This document shows positions 8,659 to 17,735 of a DNA stretch of 64,000 nucleotides, one piece after another. This stretch comes from UBA6163 sp031411655 (GTDB lineage Bacteria > Planctomycetota > Planctomycetia > Pirellulales > Pirellulaceae): NCBI GenBank assembly GCA_031411655.1, contig JANOBM010000090.1:42799-106798 (forward strand). Direction: 5' to 3'. Every line of letters begins with the position of its first letter. Position 1 is the stretch's first letter. The position numbers were made by a program, and so were the translations under genes. The notes below the pieces were generated by a model that saw nothing but the letters and a program-made list of their open reading frames with translations, was not told where the DNA came from and made no database searches.

Positions 8659-9945
8659 TTAGCGGCGTTGCAGCTGCGAATCACAAAAGTCTAAGAATTT
8701 TTCCCAGTCATAAGCGGTCAGGCCATGTTCGCCACTACGGATGTGATAGCCCATGCTTCCTTCCCTACGTGGCTGACCGATCGCGGGCATCTCCACCTGC
8801 TCAATCACAGATTTCCCGAACAGTTTATAAACGGGCGCTGCCCCGACCAATGACAGATATTCACCGCGTGGGTCAGCCCAAAGGTCTGCCGAGGCGCTTG
8901 TGACATAAATCGGTCTCGGTGCGATGAGTCCGAGTATTTGATGCTGGTCAACGGGAAGCTCGGACTCTTTCCCCGCATAGTTCGCGAAACGGTTGCAGAA
9001 CCAATGGGGAAAGCTTGTCGTGATTCGAGCAACTGTTTCACCATAAGCGCGGCGCGACAAAGCGGCGCCGCCACATCCGGAATTGTTACTGCATGCGATC
9101 CAAAAACGAGGGTCCTCTGCGGCTGCCCAAACGGCTGCTTTACCGCCGCGAGAATGCCCGATGACCGCGACTTTCGAATGATCGACCTCGTCCATTGTCA
9201 TCAAGTAGTCCAACGCGCGGCTCGCGCCCCAGCCCCAGGCGGACAGCGATTTCCAGGCATCTTCTGGTTGTGATTTCTGATCCGGTTGTCCAGCTGCGCG
9301 TGCAAACGCGCCTCGTACACCTTCCGCGAAGCCGTCGGCACGATCCGGGTCGATCGCCATCGTTGATACAGCGGCAGTGACGTAGCCACGTTTCAGCAGT
9401 GTCGCAATCGGCCAGAACGGAGTTTCAACAGCGATCGCTTTTTCGAAATCGGGAAACTCTTGATTGTTGATATGCACGACAGCCGGCATAGCGTTTGCTC
9501 CATTTGTCTCCTTTGCGTTCTTAGAAGGTAAGAAGACTAGCAATGGAAATTGATAATGTTCCGATTCGATCGCGATATCGACGATGACCGAACGACCTAC
9601 CGCACCCAAGCCAAACAAATCTTTTCTCTCTTCGATGACCTCGAAAGTCACTTGGTAGTCTGCCGTTGGACGTCGACCATAGACGTACGAGCGAAACAGC
9701 TCCATCGTTTCTTCTCGCCGTGCAGGCCATTGCGAGGCTTCTGTTACGATGGATCCACTGGCCAGTCGAAGAGGGTCCGGGAGCGTGTACTTAGGAACGA
9801 GCGATTCGACGTAGTTGAATTCACTCCGCGATTGCGAAAGCTTGGCGACAAGGGCTTCGTCGGCTTGCCATGGCGAGTCGGCGCGACTCGCATGAGACAT
9901 GCATGCAAGACACACTGCCAGCAATACGGAAAGATTGCGACTCAT
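8659..9945 (-). CDS. Secreted alpha/beta-hydrolase, CE15 glucuronoyl-esterase-like
   Basis: 428 aa from the ATG at 9945, which begins a clean signal peptide (MSRNLSVLLAVCLACMSHAS); the upstream in-frame extension overlaps the next gene and is rejected. The nucleophile elbow is GHSRGGKAA, preceded by the long WGWGASRALDYL helix. A C-terminal HIRSGEHGLTAYDWEKFLDF places the catalytic His. These features match bacterial CE15 glucuronoyl esterases and related acetyl xylan esterase-like proteins, which cut lignin-carbohydrate or uronate esters. It is probably periplasmic. The 31-bp gap to the coiled-coil gene upstream suggests an operon. Confidence 0.82.
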   Translation of the reverse strand: MSRNLSVLLAVCLACMSHASRADSPWQADEALVAKLSQSRSEFNYVESLVPKYTLPDPLRLASGSIVTEASQWPARREETMELFRSYVYGRRPTADYQVTFEVIEERKDLFGLGAVGRSVIVDIAIESEHYQFPLLVFLPSKNAKETNGANAMPAVVHINNQEFPDFEKAIAVETPFWPIATLLKRGYVTAAVSTMAIDPDRADGFAEGVRGAFARAAGQPDQKSQPEDAWKSLSAWGWGASRALDYLMTMDEVDHSKVAVIGHSRGGKAAVWAAAEDPRFWIACSNNSGCGGAALSRRAYGETVARITTSFPHWFCNRFANYAGKESELPVDQHQILGLIAPRPIYVTSASADLWADPRGEYLSLVGAAPVYKLFGKSVIEQVEMPAIGQPRREGSMGYHIRSGEHGLTAYDWEKFLDFCDSQLQRR

Positions 9946-9976
9946 CGAAAACTCGTTGAATGGAGTAAACGTAAAT

Positions 9977-11674
9977 TCATTTGCCGGAACGTAGGCGATC
10001 GAAGTACTCTTTTGCATGTTGACGTTCGGCTCGCGGCAAGGACTGATTCTCAAGTGGATCACTCTCATCACTGATTGCGCCCAGCACCGCTTGCTTGACG
10101 TCTTCACGGGTGGCCCCTTTGCGGTTGGGACCATCGGCAAAGCCTGCGTTCATTCCCCTGCCTTGTTTCGGTTCGCCTCTCACCTGGGACTCGTAACTCT
10201 GCGCGCTGCCATCTTTTTCTTCGGGCCCGCTCAGTCCCGATCCTTTGCCCAACCCATACTTGGAACCGCCTTTGCCAGGGTTTTTACCTAGCTTCCCCTC
10301 ACCTTGCCCATCGCCCTCTCCTTCGCCTTGTCCGCCTCCTTGGCATTCTTTGCAGCCTTGCCCCGAACAATTACGGCAACGCATTTGGTCTTTACTTTGC
10401 GAAAGCGTATCGAGTGTTTCTTCGATATCTTGGAGTTGCTCCATCGCGTCCTGCATGTCGCCGAGCTGTTCTGACATTCCTTCGAGGGCCTCTGCAGCCT
10501 GTTCCGCATCGCCTTTCGCCATCGCATCGGCGGCCGCTTGCATCGACTCTGCCATCTTTTGCATGCTCTGCATTTGTCCGTCTTTCGCCTCAAGCTGATT
10601 GAGTTCTTGCTGCATCTTGGCTGCGTCGTCGGACCGACCTTCTTTCCGTGCGTCCTCGATCTTTTGTTGGAGGTCCTGTTTTTCGCGTTCGTGCTCGTCG
10701 GCCGCTTGCTTGAGTTGCTTGCCCAAAGCTTCCACTTGTTTCTGCAAGGCTTGCTTTTCCGCTTCGGTCAATTTTTCGCTACGGAGTTTTTCTGCAAGCG
10801 TCTTAGCCTGTTCTTTTGCGTCAGCAAAATCACCTTCCTTCATTGCCTTGACAATCTTCTCAGCGGGCCCTTTCTCATGCTCGCTCATCTTGGAAAGACT
10901 TTGTTTCATTGCATCAGGAGAACCGAGTTGTTTGCGCCGTTCATCGAGCTGCTTCTTAAGGTCATTGATGGCGATCAATGCCTCTTTCGGCTTTACCGTT
11001 TCGCGCTGCGACATCTTCTCGATATCGGCCTCGATCTTTGAAAACATTTCGGCTGCGTCCTTCAGCCCCGCTGCCTCGGCCTTCTTTTTTTGCTCTTGGA
11101 CCTTCTTTTTCAGCGCCTCCGTGGATTTCTTAATTTGATTCGCTTGGGCGATCATTTCGGCTGTCGGCGTTGAGGATGCGTTGCCAGGGGAAGCCGGCCC
11201 GACCAGCAAGGCGACTGCAATCCCAATCGCCGGCAGGATCGGTAGCCAGCCCAAACGGCTCGGCGCGAGAGGAAATCGCTCGCTCACTTGCAATCGCTCC
11301 GCACGGCGCGATGCATCGTCGATAAGCGCTTTTCCCATCGCTGTCCCACGGTCTTCCGACTTCATCGCAAGCACGCTGCTTAAACGCTGCTTCAGCTGAA
11401 ATCGAGCATCCACCTCGGTCGCAACCGTTACCATCGAAGGCGATCTGAAATAGACGAGCCCAAGGGAGACGAGCAGGGCTGCGACGGTCGATCCTACCAC
11501 CCAGCCAACATTCCAGTTCTGCGGGTTCCAAGGAAGGACCCACACCGAACTTGCCCCGATCGCAAGTCCGGCGATCAGCCATGCCGCAAAAAGTGTCCAG
11601 CAGAGATATTTTGCAAATCCGCTGAACAAAAGCCTGCGGCGGGCTCCACGAACTTTCTTTTCGATCGGGTTCAT
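9977..11674 (-). CDS. Coiled-coil membrane protein with CxxC zinc-finger-like cluster
   Basis: 565 aa, family not recognised. Two N-terminal membrane segments (about 17-40 and 55-78) precede a soluble part, and a third lies at about 148-168. A long Lys/Glu/Gln-rich coiled coil follows (about 185-430). After it comes a DnaJ-like cysteine cluster (CRNCSGQGCKEC, around residue 440), a Gly-rich linker (GQGEGEGDGQGEG) and a charged tail. The N-terminal half resembles DUF4175/BatD-like membrane scaffolds, but only loosely. The cluster could bind zinc. The composition, a stiff stalk and a flexible Gly-rich hinge, suggests a structural or tethering role. It heads a likely minus-strand unit with the esterase and nuclease genes. 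Confidence 0.75.
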   Translation of the reverse strand: MNPIEKKVRGARRRLLFSGFAKYLCWTLFAAWLIAGLAIGASSVWVLPWNPQNWNVGWVVGSTVAALLVSLGLVYFRSPSMVTVATEVDARFQLKQRLSSVLAMKSEDRGTAMGKALIDDASRRAERLQVSERFPLAPSRLGWLPILPAIGIAVALLVGPASPGNASSTPTAEMIAQANQIKKSTEALKKKVQEQKKKAEAAGLKDAAEMFSKIEADIEKMSQRETVKPKEALIAINDLKKQLDERRKQLGSPDAMKQSLSKMSEHEKGPAEKIVKAMKEGDFADAKEQAKTLAEKLRSEKLTEAEKQALQKQVEALGKQLKQAADEHEREKQDLQQKIEDARKEGRSDDAAKMQQELNQLEAKDGQMQSMQKMAESMQAAADAMAKGDAEQAAEALEGMSEQLGDMQDAMEQLQDIEETLDTLSQSKDQMRCRNCSGQGCKECQGGGQGEGEGDGQGEGKLGKNPGKGGSKYGLGKGSGLSGPEEKDGSAQSYESQVRGEPKQGRGMNAGFADGPNRKGATREDVKQAVLGAISDESDPLENQSLPRAERQHAKEYFDRLRSGK

Positions 11675-11883
11675 GACTCTATTGCCTCAAATCGATAGTC
11701 GCAACATCCGGATCGGAGTGTATACCGTCTTTACGTTGCAAACGAAAACTTGCTTTATGGTCGGCTGACTCGAATACCACACTTCGCAATTGTATACGAT
11801 TGCATTATCGCCGCCTTCGCCAGAAACGCGGATCCAGCGATGAAAGTCCGCAGTCGCTCCCCATTTCGTCCGAAGATGAGTTT

Positions 11884-12363
11884 ATGGCACAATCCGCAAC
11901 CGACAAATCCAGGTCAGCCCCCAGGTCAGCCCAGGGGCGAATGCTTCCCGACCCGGATGCTGCAGCCAACACAGACGTCGTGATTTACGACGGGGAATGT
12001 AATTTCTGCAAGGCTCAAGTCGACCGGTTGCAAATGCTTGATGTTACCGGCCGTCGACTCAGCTTTCTTTCACTGCACGATCCGCGGGTTGCGGAGCGAT
12101 ACCCCGAGTTAACCTACGACCAGTTGATGGAGCAAATGTACGTGGTGACGCCTGCCGGTCCTCAGTACGGAGGCTCGGACGCCGTTCGCTACCTCTCCCG
12201 CCGCTTGCCAATGCTGTGGCCAGTCATGCCAATTTTGCATCTTCCCGGAACCGCCCGCCTTTGGCGTTGGGCGTATCAGCAAGTCGCGAAGCGGCGGTAC
12301 AAAATTAGCGGGCGCAGCCAGGACTGCGACAAAGGAGCTTGTTCCATCCACCTCAATCGCTAG
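11884..12363 (+). CDS. DCC-family thiol-disulfide oxidoreductase (DUF393)
   Basis: 159 aa from the ATG at 11884. The redox motif is YDGECNFC (Cys about 39 and 42), typical of DUF393/DCC proteins, followed by the family's RYLSRRLP...LLHLPG-like segment and a C-terminal CDKGACSIH with two more cysteines. DCC proteins are thioredoxin-like, and their partners are mostly unknown. There is no signal peptide. It converges on purQ with a 14-bp gap, and no terminator is seen there. Confidence 0.85.
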   Translation: MAQSATDKSRSAPRSAQGRMLPDPDAAANTDVVIYDGECNFCKAQVDRLQMLDVTGRRLSFLSLHDPRVAERYPELTYDQLMEQMYVVTPAGPQYGGSDAVRYLSRRLPMLWPVMPILHLPGTARLWRWAYQQVAKRRYKISGRSQDCDKGACSIHLNR

Positions 12364-12377
12364 TCCGCTATTCCAAC

Positions 12378-13193
12378 TCACTCGAAATACTGGACAGCGT
12401 TGCGAAAAACGGCAAATCCATCACCATATTCAGGTTGATGGTCTCGCCGTGTCCAGAACGGATGGTGCGTCGGATCGATGTGCCTTTCGGGGTGGGGCAT
12501 CAATCCGAACACACGTCCGGAGCGATCGCAAACGCCCGCGACGTTTCCCTGGGCCCCATTGGGATTGATTGGAAACGGCAACGGATCGTCAGTGATAACG
12601 GCAGTTCCCTCCGCGTGATCGCAGTATCGAAGGGCCAAGCGTCCCTCCGATTTAAGTCGGTTAAAAACATCCGTACCTGCGGCGACGAAGTTCCCTTCGG
12701 CGTGCGCCATCGGCAGGTACATTCGTTCGATATCTTTCAAGAAAACGCATGGCGTGGGGTCGACGGCAAGGTTCACCCAACGAGTCTCGAAACGACCATG
12801 CTGGTTCCATGTCAACGTTGCCGCTCGGTGCTCTGGACGGTCGCTTTCAGCGACATCTTCCGTCAGAACGCCAAGTCGCATCAGCACCTGCATTCCATTG
12901 CAGATCCCCAGCACCAAACAGTCCCGCTTTCCGTGAACAAATTCATCGATCATGCCGCTGAGATGGCGTCGAAGGCGAATGGCCAGAATTCGTCCAGCCG
13001 CAATGTCGTCTCCAAAACTGAACCCTCCTGGAACACACAGAATCTGATACCGCGCCGCCAACGCCGGATTCTCAATCAAACGATTGATGTGCACCTTTTC
13101 CGTTTCTGCGCCCGCTAAGCGAAAGGCATGGGCAGTCTCCTCATCGCAATTGGTACCTGGCGCACGGAGAATTAAAGCACGGGGAGCTACCAT
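12378..13193 (-). CDS. purQ: Phosphoribosylformylglycinamidine synthase, glutaminase subunit
   Basis: Releases ammonia from glutamine for PurL in step 4 of de novo purine synthesis. The catalytic Cys is in LGICNGMQ (about 98), and His/Glu are in LMPHPERH (about 234 and 236). The GGFSFGDDIAAGRI stretch (about 56-69) is diagnostic for PurQ. At 271 aa it is longer than the roughly 220-230 aa of many PurQ proteins, with extra C-terminal sequence after HPERH. The start is the ATG at 13193 (MVAPRALILR). No purL or purS lies next to it. Confidence 0.92.
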   Translation of the reverse strand: MVAPRALILRAPGTNCDEETAHAFRLAGAETEKVHINRLIENPALAARYQILCVPGGFSFGDDIAAGRILAIRLRRHLSGMIDEFVHGKRDCLVLGICNGMQVLMRLGVLTEDVAESDRPEHRAATLTWNQHGRFETRWVNLAVDPTPCVFLKDIERMYLPMAHAEGNFVAAGTDVFNRLKSEGRLALRYCDHAEGTAVITDDPLPFPINPNGAQGNVAGVCDRSGRVFGLMPHPERHIDPTHHPFWTRRDHQPEYGDGFAVFRNAVQYFE

Positions 13194-13395
13194 GGGGTCA
13201 ACTGACGTGACGGTGGGAAACGGGCAAAAAAACACTCAGCCGATGTGGCAAGCAGAGTTTAAGGGGCCTTACCGCGGGTTGGCAACGCGTGTAGCAGCGG
13301 TGATTTCAGGAATATGGTCCGCCGCGTCCATCAATCGCAACGAAATTATTACCCCGTTGGCAGTAAAGAAGGCCATATCCCCTCTTTCCGGCGGC

Positions 13396-14928
13396 TCAAA
13401 CGACGGGACGAACCGTGATGCGGACCCCCCGTTTCCCAACGATTCGGACCGGGATTCCACTGTCGACAAAATCGCCTTCCGTCGCGACGTCAACAATCCA
13501 TTCGCCAAAGCGCACCCGGCCGCTTGGGCGCAGGGGCCCTACCGATATACCGTTGTCTCCGACCGATAACGACTCCAGGTCGCCGTTGAGCGTTTCGGCT
13601 GGTGTAGCTAGAGAAGGAACTGGCTGCAGCATGTCGTCGCTCGGCGGGGTTAAGGCGAGGCGGCTGAGCATCGGCAATTCGCCCAGGTACCGCGACAGGA
13701 CCATTAATACGACCGCGAATCCCACCAACGAACCAAGCACCGTCGCGACATCGACCATCAAGCTTTCCATGTCGCGGCTGCTTTCGGGCATCATCACACG
13801 CCTCGATGCCATTACCAGTGACGCGATCATCAAACCTGCCCCGCCGATTCCGGCGACCCCGATGCCTGGAATGACAAGTATCTCAAGCATGACAAAGGTC
13901 AGTCCAATGACAAACAGGATGACTTCGAACCAGCCTGAGGTGCCTCCGAGAAACCGACTCCAGAAAAATAACCCAAAACAAAAGATCGACATCAAGCCTC
14001 CCAATCCAATTCCTGGAAGGTGGAGTTCAATCACGAGTGTGACCAAACCCAGCACGAGCAAAATGCCGGTGATCACAGGACGATTAAGCAAAAAAATGAG
14101 CGTATCCACCCAGGTTCCTTTGAGGACCGGAATCGGATCGATCGCGCCGATGGCCGCGCTAAGCTCGGAGCGATCCTCGATGCAAAGGTTTGCGATTCCA
14201 AGCTCCACCGCTCGTGATCCCTTCGCTGTAAAGAACGTATTTTTGCCCGCTTCTTGAACGGGTTTGCCCTGGTCCCATTGCTCGGGTTGTTCCAAAGCAC
14301 TCCATTCCTTTTGACTGAAGTATTGGACTGTACCATCGGCCTTGTTTGTTGCCTTGAAGATAACCAAATCTTTGTCAATCATCGCCTCGGCCAACGATGC
14401 TGGACGCCCTGACTTTTCCGCGATCGTACGAATGCGCTGAGCCAGATAGCTTCTCTCCTTTTCGGGGACATATCGAAACGCAGCATCCTCGCCCATCATG
14501 ATCATCCCTGCATCGCCAATCAATGCATGAGGAGCCATGACGATGGTATCGGTGGCCAAGGCGATTAACGCCGCGCCACTGATCGCTTCGTTTTCGATAT
14601 ACGCAACCGTCTGAATGCCGTCCGATGCTTCGAGCAGATCCACGATCTCCAAGGTTGTGCTGACATAACCACCCGGGCTATCAATGTCCAAAACGATGAT
14701 CTTCACGCCCTCCGCTTTCGCTTGCTCAATTCGCCTTTTAAGGAGCTCGCCGCTTAATGGAGTGATCGGCTCGTGAAACTCGATCATTACGGCAGGCTGT
14801 GCGATTGGCTCCGCTTGTTTGGGTTCTTCGGTGGCATCATCGGCGAATACGCCTGGCGCGCAAATCAAGGTGCTTAGTACAACCAAGCCGAGTACAACCA
14901 ACATCATTCGAAAAGTGGAGCTCATCAT
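13396..14928 (-). CDS. NfeD/ClpP-class membrane serine protease
   Basis: 510 aa. A signal peptide (about 1-29) is followed by a ClpP/SppA-like protease domain (about 45-260): DIDSPGGYV, the serine region ENEAISGAALIALATD, and a downstream AEAMIDKDL lysine matching the Ser-Lys dyad of the archaeal PH1510 type. Four or more membrane segments follow (about 275-400), then a C-terminal NfeD OB-fold (GRVRFGEWIVDV...VRIVGKRG). This is the long NfeD1b-type architecture, known to cleave stomatin-like partners in membrane quality control. No stomatin gene is adjacent here. Confidence 0.9.
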   Translation of the reverse strand: MMSSTFRMMLVVLGLVVLSTLICAPGVFADDATEEPKQAEPIAQPAVMIEFHEPITPLSGELLKRRIEQAKAEGVKIIVLDIDSPGGYVSTTLEIVDLLEASDGIQTVAYIENEAISGAALIALATDTIVMAPHALIGDAGMIMMGEDAAFRYVPEKERSYLAQRIRTIAEKSGRPASLAEAMIDKDLVIFKATNKADGTVQYFSQKEWSALEQPEQWDQGKPVQEAGKNTFFTAKGSRAVELGIANLCIEDRSELSAAIGAIDPIPVLKGTWVDTLIFLLNRPVITGILLVLGLVTLVIELHLPGIGLGGLMSIFCFGLFFWSRFLGGTSGWFEVILFVIGLTFVMLEILVIPGIGVAGIGGAGLMIASLVMASRRVMMPESSRDMESLMVDVATVLGSLVGFAVVLMVLSRYLGELPMLSRLALTPPSDDMLQPVPSLATPAETLNGDLESLSVGDNGISVGPLRPSGRVRFGEWIVDVATEGDFVDSGIPVRIVGKRGVRITVRPVV

Positions 14929-15427
14929 TCAAACACTCGTTCAGGCGATCACTACAAGGCTTTTGAACACCGTTTAGTTTTAAGGGCTTACTCCCTTGTC
15001 GTTCAAGGCGCGAAAACCCTTGCCAATGGCATTCCTTTTGCTTTCGAAAGCTATCGGATGCTTTTTGCCGGATCGAAGGCCGCCGTCATGGGCGGACTTT
15101 CTGCGGTAGAAGACGCTGCCGCCGACGGGCACAGGTTCGTTCGTGATCCGCCATTCCCCGGTGTTTCGCGAGTCTTTCCTCTGTCCGAGCACGAGCGCGA
15201 TGTGGGTGACGGGCTTTGAGGCGTTCGTCATTCACGTCGCTCGTGCTTAGCGGTGCCGCTCGGCCCAAGTATCTCGATGTAGCGAATTGCTTCAGCGATT
15301 CGAGTCTCCGTGTAAAATGCGTCATTGTTTTACTGATCGCGAGGAGACTATCACTTCCATTCCACCTCGCGGGCCGGTCTACGACGCGTTTATGCCAAGT
15401 TTTGTTTCAAGCAGAGTCGATCAAATC
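14929..15427. other. 499-bp gap between NfeD and SRAP genes
   Basis: Apart from the doubtful small ORF (14980-15231, minus strand) I see no gene, terminator or strong hairpin. The plus-strand sequence 15027-15042 (TGGCATTCCTTTTGCT) matches the sigma-54 consensus at 15 of 16 positions. It is 385 bp from the next plus-strand start, so its role is unclear. Confidence 0.3.
14980..15231 (-). CDS. Doubtful small basic ORF
   Basis: 83 codons, ATG to stop, strongly basic, with no recognised domain, no signal peptide and no clear ribosome binding site. It occupies the only sizeable gap between the NfeD and SRAP genes. It could be a lineage-specific small gene or an open frame by chance. A -24/-12-like sequence on the opposite strand (15027-15042) lies inside it. 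Confidence 0.2.
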   Translation of the reverse strand: MTNASKPVTHIALVLGQRKDSRNTGEWRITNEPVPVGGSVFYRRKSAHDGGLRSGKKHPIAFESKRNAIGKGFRALNDKGVSP

Positions 15428-16141
15428 ATGTGCGGACGTTTCTTACTACATTCAGCTCCTGAAGATTGGCCCATTGAACTCAAAGATTCGCTGTTACTCG
15501 GCGAGAACCATGACGAACGCGGCTCTAACGCAGTGTCACCTGTGCGAGCCGAGTTTCGGGCAAGGTTCAATATCTGCCCCACTCAACCGATCATCGCGAT
15601 CATTCAGTCGGCGGGAGAATTGACAAGCCATCTGCAACAACTCGACTGGGGATTAGTACCGTCTTGGGCCAAGGATCGATCGGTGGGCGGAGCAAAGATG
15701 ATCAATGCACGTGCTGAGACCGTTGATGAAAAACCATCCTTCCGGACGCCCTTTCTTCGGCAACGCTGCCTTGTTCCCGCGAATGGATACTACGAGTGGG
15801 TAACAACTTCTACAGGCAAGCAGCCGATGAAGATCGCACGTCCCGGGGACCAGTTATTCTTTTTTGCTGGACTTTGGGATCGAAACGATCGACTTCGTAA
15901 CCCCTTATCGACTAACGACGCCACAGCAAAGCCGCTGGTGACGTGCACGCTGATCACGACCGTTGCTAATTCGGCCATGGCTGCTATTCATGAGCGGATG
16001 CCAGTTGTCATCAAAGACAATCACTTTCAACGCTGGCTCGATCCAGGCGAACGCGACGGTAGGTTGTTGAAGGAACTGCTGCGTCCCAGCGACAATGATT
16101 ATTTCGTGGCCGAGCCAGTCGATCGCTTGACCGGTGAATGA
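15428..16141 (+). CDS. SOS response-associated peptidase (SRAP/YedK/HMCES family)
   Basis: Crosslinks to abasic sites in single-stranded DNA through its N-terminal Cys and so shields them. I fixed the start at the ATG at 15428 because the family needs Cys at position 2 (MCGRF), which becomes the N-terminus after Met removal; the upstream in-frame extension is not used. Further motifs are FNICPTQP, LDWGLVPSWAKD, MINARAETV, RCLVPANGYYEW and the C-terminal IHERMPV with the conserved His. The length of 237 aa is normal. It converges on the DUF1559 operon with a 12-bp gap. Confidence 0.92.
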   Translation: MCGRFLLHSAPEDWPIELKDSLLLGENHDERGSNAVSPVRAEFRARFNICPTQPIIAIIQSAGELTSHLQQLDWGLVPSWAKDRSVGGAKMINARAETVDEKPSFRTPFLRQRCLVPANGYYEWVTTSTGKQPMKIARPGDQLFFFAGLWDRNDRLRNPLSTNDATAKPLVTCTLITTVANSAMAAIHERMPVVIKDNHFQRWLDPGERDGRLLKELLRPSDNDYFVAEPVDRLTGE

Positions 16142-16153
16142 CGGTTGTCGTGC

Positions 16154-17707
16154 TTAGTCCTCCACGATATCACCGCTGGCGTGAGTCAGTCGAGGGCGTA
16201 ACCTGTCGAGTGTGACTGTGGTCGGGAGTCGATTCACTGACCCGTCAGCGAGTAATACATAGTGAGTGGTCGCGTCCGTATTGATGACTGAATCGGTAAG
16301 TAGGTAATCGTCGGGTTGGGTCCATGTTGACGCATGCACCTTGTCGCAATAGCTTGCGATGATGGTGTTTGATAGCCCGTCGGTGATATCGCTTAGCTTT
16401 CGTGGCGGGCCTTGGCCGAACCATAGCGAATTTTCGATCATCGGAAACTGGATTCGCGTGGAGCCCGGCGGCAAGCCGTCCGTACCAACTCCATAAAACG
16501 CTGGCATCCTTGCAATGAGCTTCTTGTTATGTTCGCTATCCCATGGTTCGCCCAGGTGGAATTCTTTGTACAGGGCCTCTTCCCCGAGAAACGGTAACAG
16601 GTGTACTCGCCAACTCAGCAGGCGAGCGCCTTCGGGCGTCACACTGTACTTGGGAGGCAGGTATTGATGCTGGTCATGGTAGCTATGAATCGCCAACCCG
16701 ATTTGTTTCAATTGGTTTGAAACTTCCATGCTTTGTGCACGGAGTTGCAACTGAATCAACACATTGGAAATAAAAGGTACTAGTTCGGGACTTCCCATTG
16801 AAACGGTTAGAACATTGCCAACTGTGCTCACTGTCGCTTTGGGAACTTTGATGGTTTCAATTTCGTCGGGTAACTGTTGGAGGATCGTGGTGATCGTGTC
16901 GTGGGTTCTGTCTGTGGCAGGTGCGTCAGCGCAAGTGAGATGCAGGTCGACTGCGATTTGCGGTGGCAAGCGGAAGTCGAGCACGGTTCTAATCACATCC
17001 ACGCTGAGTTGCCGTAACGGAATGTTTCCAACCGGAGTCGCTTTGTTCAAGGGCAGCAATAGGCTGAAATCGTTCCGGAGTCGATCGGGAATCTGAATCG
17101 CAATTCGATGCGATTGATCACTTGGCGTTTCAATCTGGCTTCGGAGCGATTGCAATAATTTTTCAAAGGCAGTTTCATCCTTTTCGGTGCTTTTGTATTT
17201 GTCGATGACTTCTCTCGCCGCAAACCAAACCCAGCCTTTCTCCTGGTGCACAACGTATTGAACCTCGGGAGGAAACTGCGTCGTGGCCATCTGGAAAAGA
17301 TTGGCAACAGTCAACGCATCGCTACAGGGAATAAGGATAAACGATTTTCTCCACAAATCGCTCGCAGAAAGCACGACAAAGGCTTCCCCGACACCTGCCG
17401 TTCGAAGCTGTGAAGTGATGCCTTGAGCGACCATGCTTGCCAGGTTCAATTCCGCTTTTGCTGGCTCCGGCACAAATGGCTCAAGAAACGAAAGCAGAGC
17501 GGCGGCATCCATTGCCTGGACGTCGATCCGAAGCAGCGCCAATGAATCACTCGTCATACCGGAAGGGCCTACCTCGGTACGAGGCTCATCCGCGTGCGCA
17601 TGGAAAGCTGCGCCGATGCTCCCGACCGCGATAGCCAAAACGAACGTTCGTATTCCAAAGGACCTGAATGAAGAAAACATTGGATTGCTCATTGAATGGA
17701 TTGTCAT
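16154..17707 (-). CDS. Secreted protein with C-terminal DUF1559-like domain
   Basis: 517 aa. A signal peptide is followed by about 290 residues of unrecognised, mostly beta/alpha sequence. From about 325 comes a DUF1559-like region (QLKQIGLAIHSYHDQHQYLPP, LLSWRVHLLPFLGEE, LYKEFHLGEPWDSEHN). DUF1559 is abundant in planctomycetes and usually starts with a pilin-type N-terminus. Here that leader is absent and the domain is fused to a long N-terminal part. It is the last gene of the sigma-factor operon, 28 bp after the preceding stop. The function is unknown; a surface or pseudopilin-related role is inference. Confidence 0.75.
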   Translation of the reverse strand: MTIHSMSNPMFSSFRSFGIRTFVLAIAVGSIGAAFHAHADEPRTEVGPSGMTSDSLALLRIDVQAMDAAALLSFLEPFVPEPAKAELNLASMVAQGITSQLRTAGVGEAFVVLSASDLWRKSFILIPCSDALTVANLFQMATTQFPPEVQYVVHQEKGWVWFAAREVIDKYKSTEKDETAFEKLLQSLRSQIETPSDQSHRIAIQIPDRLRNDFSLLLPLNKATPVGNIPLRQLSVDVIRTVLDFRLPPQIAVDLHLTCADAPATDRTHDTITTILQQLPDEIETIKVPKATVSTVGNVLTVSMGSPELVPFISNVLIQLQLRAQSMEVSNQLKQIGLAIHSYHDQHQYLPPKYSVTPEGARLLSWRVHLLPFLGEEALYKEFHLGEPWDSEHNKKLIARMPAFYGVGTDGLPPGSTRIQFPMIENSLWFGQGPPRKLSDITDGLSNTIIASYCDKVHASTWTQPDDYLLTDSVINTDATTHYVLLADGSVNRLPTTVTLDRLRPRLTHASGDIVED

Positions 17708-17735
17708 GGAACATGTTGGGAAGAGAACGTATCGA

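Noticed and set aside
10245..11138. Long plus-strand open frames (10245-10598, 10538-11041, 10599-11138)
   Set aside because: They are antisense shadows of the repetitive Lys/Glu/Gln-rich coiled-coil gene on the minus strand and have biased Ser/Cys/Phe-rich composition.
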